DNA from: an uncultured Coriobacteriaceae bacterium
GTDB lineage: Bacteria; Actinomycetota; Coriobacteriia; Coriobacteriales; Atopobiaceae
DNA: 8,721 bases
Direction of reading: 5' to 3'
NCBI GenBank assembly: GCA_902772085.1
Contig: CACXZL010000052.1
Location: forward strand, 1 to 8,721
A model generated the notes under the pieces. That model was given only the letters and a program-made list of their open reading frames with translations, did not search any database and was not told the DNA's origin. Of the stretch, positions 6,903 to 8,721 are shown one piece after another. The translations under genes were made by a program, and so were the position numbers. Position 1 is the first letter of the stretch; every line of letters starts with the position of its first letter.

Positions 6903-6931
6903 ATTATAGGGTGATTTCTATTTTAATAGAA
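6903..6931 (-). promoter_or_regulatory. Promoter of the XRE gene with a dyad operator
   Basis: On the minus strand a perfect TATAAT -10 box lies at 6908-6903, about 100 bases before the gene start. A perfect dyad, TTCTATT (6916-6922) and AATAGAA (6925-6931) around TT, covers the -35 position (TTCTAT, 17-base spacer, a poor match to TTGACA). A dyad there is what a Cro-like dimer would bind to block its own transcription. The assignment to this regulator is inference. Confidence 0.5.
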
Positions 6932-7446
6932 TACGGTTTTCGGCATTTTTTGCCAAGGAAGCCAAACAAACAAATAACGCCACGTTATGGCAGGTAAGAC
7001 TAGCCAGACGGACGCATATGATAATTCTTTAGGTAAAGTTTTTGTATGACGTGAAGGTTTGCCCGGTTATTTCAAATTGACGTTATTGGATAAGTGTCAA
7101 CAATACGAAAACAAATATGCAAAGCATCCTGTGGAATCCAGCTAGGCAAGACGAATGCATGCGTATTTTTTCCAAAGTATGCAAAACATCCCTTTCGTTC
7201 GAAGGCGGCTGGATGTTTGAGGTATTCGCAAGGTCTTGGGCGCTTCGACACGAATGCGCCGTGCCCGCGTATTTGAACGCCAGGGAGTGGTGAGTCGGAC
7301 CGTCGCGCACCTTTGGCTGGCTGGTGTTCGCAGTTTCTTCAAATATGACGTATATATACTTATCTCTGTAGACACTGTGAATCCGAGCGGCGGACGTTAC
7401 AGTTCACCGGCGGACGGACCTGAGAGAGAGAATTCGTTTCTTGAGC
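6932..7446. other. AT-rich intergenic stretch with short repeats, no convincing gene
   Basis: About 515 bases between the XRE promoter and the dapA promoter. GC is about 37% over 6901-7140, against 60% or more in the neighbouring operons. Open frames here are short, lack ribosome sites and give low-complexity or unlikely proteins, so I call none. Seen: imperfect 17-base direct repeats (7113-7129 and 7175-7191, 15 matches); AAACATCC (7184-7191) facing GGATGTTT (7211-7218); TTGAC (7077-7081) facing GTCAA (7096-7100); a possible promoter TATACT at 7355-7360; and a likely hairpin at 7374-7403. Could be a decayed acquired segment or a long leader region of dapA. Confidence 0.6.
7113..7191. repeat. 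Pair of 17-base direct repeats
   Basis: AAATATGCAAAGCATCC (7113-7129) and AAGTATGCAAAACATCC (7175-7191) match at 15 of 17 positions, 62 bases apart. An inverted partial copy GGATGTTT follows at 7211-7218. They may be binding sites or leftovers of a mobile element; two copies are too few to say. Confidence 0.45.
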
Positions 7447-7475
7447 TTGTAAGTACGAAAACGGCGTGATAGGCT
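7447..7475 (+). promoter_or_regulatory. Predicted promoter of the dapA leader
   Basis: TTGTAA (7447-7452) and TAGGCT (7470-7475) are 17 bases apart, and TG at 7467-7468 makes the second an extended -10. Transcription would begin near 7482, just before the first base of riboswitch helix P1 (7485), which supports the call although the -10 box is weak. Confidence 0.45.
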
Positions 7476-7484
7476 TATGTCTAC

Positions 7485-7650
7485 AGATAGAGGAGCGATT
7501 ACGAAGAGCCTTAGGCGAGCCGGCGGGCGTTGAGCCTAGGGGGAGGCGGTAGTTGCCGAACTGGATATCGTGGCGGCGATACCTGGTGGGCCTGTGGGAA
7601 ATACCCACAGGACTGTCTGCTTGTGGTGGGCACTTGCAGGGGCGCTATCT
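7485..7650 (+). ncRNA. Lysine riboswitch (L-box) aptamer
   Basis: This 166-base region carries the layout of the lysine-sensing aptamer. P1 is AGATAG (7485-7490) with CTATCT (7645-7650). The conserved core starts with AGAGGAGCGA right after P1. P2 has an 8-bp helix, CCTTAGGC (7509-7516) with GCCTAGGG (7534-7541). The conserved GGCGGTAGTTGCCGAA block (7545-7560) leads into P3, TATCG/CGATA (7566-7570, 7577-7581). P4 is a perfect 8-bp stem CCTGTGGG (7591-7598)/CCCACAGG (7604-7611). P5 is CTGC (7617-7620) with GCAG (7636-7639), around GTG/CAC. Known members bind lysine and switch off lysine synthesis or transport genes. It lies directly before a terminator and dapA, the expected target. Confidence 0.93.
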
Positions 7651-7679
7651 TAGGGATGACTCGGCGCGTAGACGCCCTC

Positions 7680-7716
7680 CGTCCGTAAGGTCGCTACCTT
7701 GCGGACGTTTTGTTTT
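7680..7716 (+). terminator. Riboswitch-controlled intrinsic terminator before dapA
   Basis: CGTCCGTAAGGT (7680-7691) and ACCTTGCGGACG (7696-7707) form a 12-bp stem with one G-U pair and a CGCT loop, followed by TTTTGTTTT (7708-7716). It lies 30 bases after the aptamer and directly before the dapA ribosome site, so lysine binding most likely favours termination here. The competing antiterminator is not obvious; a GGGGCG (7639-7644)/CGCCCT (7673-7678) pairing is one candidate. Confidence 0.9.
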
Positions 7717-7732
7717 GGAGGAGAAGGATATC

Positions 7733-8629
7733 ATGGCAAAAGATGTGCGAAACCTTACGGGGTCTATCGTGGCGTTGGTGACGCCATTCAAAGATGATGG
7801 CGAGGTTGACTTTGCGGCGCTCGACCGCTTGGTGGACTTCCACCTGGAAAACGAGACGGACGGCATTTTGGTGCTCGGCACCACGGGCGAGTCTTCGACC
7901 ATGACCGACGCCGAGGACGTGGCCGTAGCGCAACACGTGATCAATCGCGTGGACGGCGCCATTCCCATCATCGGAGGCGCTGGATCCAACTCTACGACCG
8001 AGAGTCTAAACAAGGCCAAGTGTCTGCAGATGGTGGGCTGCGACGCGCTTTTGCTCATCACGCCGTACTACAATAAATCAAACGAAGAAGGCATCTACCG
8101 CCATTTCACAGAGGTGCTCGACAAGACCGAGGTCCCTTCCATCCTCTACAACATCCCCGGACGTACGGGATGCTCCATCAGCGAAAACAACGTCGTGCGT
8201 TTGGCAGAGCATCCCAACGTGATGGGAATCAAGGAGGCGTCGGGATCCATCTCCTATGCCACGAGCGTTGCGAGGCACGTGTCGGGCGAGTTCCGGATGT
8301 ACTCGGGCAACGACGACATGATCGTGCCCATCCTCTCGCTTGGCGGATCGGGAGTCATAAGCGTGTGGGCAAACGTCCAGCCGAAGCTTTGCCACGACCT
8401 TGTGACGAGCTATCTTGCCGGCGACTGCCAGTCTTCCCTGCGCCTGCAGCTTGACGGCCTTGACCTCGTTCATGCGCTCTTTTGCGAAGTGAACCCCATA
8501 CCCGTGAAGGCTGCGCTGGCGATGATGGGCCTGTGCGAGGAGAACTATCGCATGCCGCTCTATCCCATGGCCGCCGCAAACCGTGCCCGGCTGGAAAACG
8601 TTATGAGGGAGGCTGGTATCATTGGCTAA
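7733..8629 (+). CDS. dapA: 4-hydroxy-tetrahydrodipicolinate synthase
   Basis: A 298-residue cytoplasmic TIM-barrel aldolase, normal length. It condenses pyruvate with aspartate semialdehyde, the first committed step to meso-diaminopimelate and lysine. Visible active-site parts: GTTGES with Thr50 and Thr51, Tyr139 in YNIPGRTG, Arg144 in the same motif, and the Schiff-base Lys167 in GIKEASG; these correspond to Thr44, Tyr133, Arg138 and Lys161 of the E. coli enzyme. The combination of the TGESST, YYNK, NIPGRTG and Arg144 signatures marks DapA rather than N-acetylneuraminate lyase, as does the next gene, dapB. ATG 7733 is preceded by GGAGGAGAAGGA (7717-7728); no homology exists upstream, where the riboswitch and terminator lie. 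Expression should fall when lysine is high. The stop lies inside the dapB start region, so the two genes are translated together. Confidence 0.96.
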   Translation: MAKDVRNLTGSIVALVTPFKDDGEVDFAALDRLVDFHLENETDGILVLGTTGESSTMTDAEDVAVAQHVINRVDGAIPIIGGAGSNSTTESLNKAKCLQMVGCDALLLITPYYNKSNEEGIYRHFTEVLDKTEVPSILYNIPGRTGCSISENNVVRLAEHPNVMGIKEASGSISYATSVARHVSGEFRMYSGNDDMIVPILSLGGSGVISVWANVQPKLCHDLVTSYLAGDCQSSLRLQLDGLDLVHALFCEVNPIPVKAALAMMGLCEENYRMPLYPMAAANRARLENVMREAGIIG

Positions 8630-8721
8630 GGTAGTGGTCGTGGGCGTAGCGGGTCGTATGGGTTCGCTGGTGAAGGCCTCTGTGGAAGCGGAAGACGGCC
8701 TTGAGTTCCTTGCGGGCTACG
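8622..8721 (+). CDS. dapB: 4-hydroxy-tetrahydrodipicolinate reductase, N-terminal fragment
   Basis: The first 33 codons of dapB, running off the right edge. The protein begins with strand MAKVVVVGVAGRMG, giving the dinucleotide-binding GxAGRMG motif (residues 8-14) of the NAD(P)H-dependent reductase that acts right after DapA. The best start is TTG 8622: GAGGGAGG (8605-8612) lies 9 bases upstream, and no ATG or GTG gives a full first strand with such a site. It overlaps the last 8 bases of dapA. A rare TTG start with tight coupling would tie DapB levels to DapA translation. Catalytic residues are outside the window. Confidence 0.88.
   Translation, partial: MAKVVVVGVAGRMGSLVKASVEAEDGLEFLAGY

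Noticed and set aside
7077..7107. TTGACG box as a plus-strand promoter, or TTGACA on the minus strand (7100-7095)
   Set aside because: Neither has a recognisable -10 box at a workable distance, and no gene follows closely.
7401..7431. Possible glycine or TPP riboswitch piece (CCTGAGAGAGAG and CGGCGGACGG)
   Set aside because: Only fragments resemble those consensus blocks, in the wrong order on both strands, and the downstream gene fits lysine control.
7236..7469. 77-codon open frame before the riboswitch
   Set aside because: No ribosome site, no recognisable protein pattern, and it runs across the predicted dapA promoter.

Overview
The window looks like chromosomal DNA of a GC-rich actinobacterium, most likely a member of the Coriobacteriia (an Olsenella/Collinsella-like gut or oral anaerobe). 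Grounds: coding regions of roughly 60-68% GC, an indirect tRNA amidation operon gatCAB, a mannose-family PTS protein, Cof-type HAD phosphatase, Ser-rich lipoprotein, and a lysine-riboswitch-controlled dapA-dapB pair. The lineage is inferred from overall protein flavour and is not proven here.

Layout. 1-98 (minus): start of a mannose-family PTS EIIA gene, running off the left edge. 99-184: compact divergent promoter region built on a palindromic -10 box. 185-1006 (plus): Cof-type HAD phosphatase, ended by an intrinsic terminator (1055-1087). 1164-2366 (plus): secreted lipoprotein of unknown function with a possible internal duplication. 2367-2911: no intact known gene; it holds a small unrecognised ORF (2384-2593) followed by the N-terminal stub of a P-loop ATPase broken by a frameshift (2606-2789), together a decayed two-gene cassette, then the gatC promoter. 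2912-6334 (plus): gatC-gatA-gatB, the Asp/Glu-tRNA amidotransferase. 6344-6805 (minus): a DUF2442-like/XRE helix-turn-helix protein, convergent with gatB, with a strong -10 and a 16-bp dyad at its promoter. 6932-7446: an AT-rich gap (about 37% GC over 6901-7140) with short repeats and no convincing gene. 7447-7716: dapA promoter, a well-formed lysine riboswitch and its terminator. 7733-8629: dapA. 8622-8721: start of dapB, overlapping dapA and running off the right edge.

How it works together. gatCAB makes Gln-tRNA(Gln) and/or Asn-tRNA(Asn) from mischarged tRNAs. dapA and dapB are the first two committed steps to lysine and meso-diaminopimelate; the lysine riboswitch should terminate transcription ahead of dapA when lysine is plentiful. 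Between these two housekeeping operons lies the atypical stretch 6344-7330, whose lower GC and orphan antitoxin-like regulator suggest acquired DNA.

Most unusual points: the decayed ATPase cassette ahead of gatC; the lone DUF2442-XRE gene with its own dyad operator; and, in the long region upstream of the lysine riboswitch, two copies of the terminator 3' arm sequence that could pair with the terminator 5' arm if transcription starts at an upstream promoter. I saw no CRISPR array, rRNA, tRNA or intact insertion sequence.
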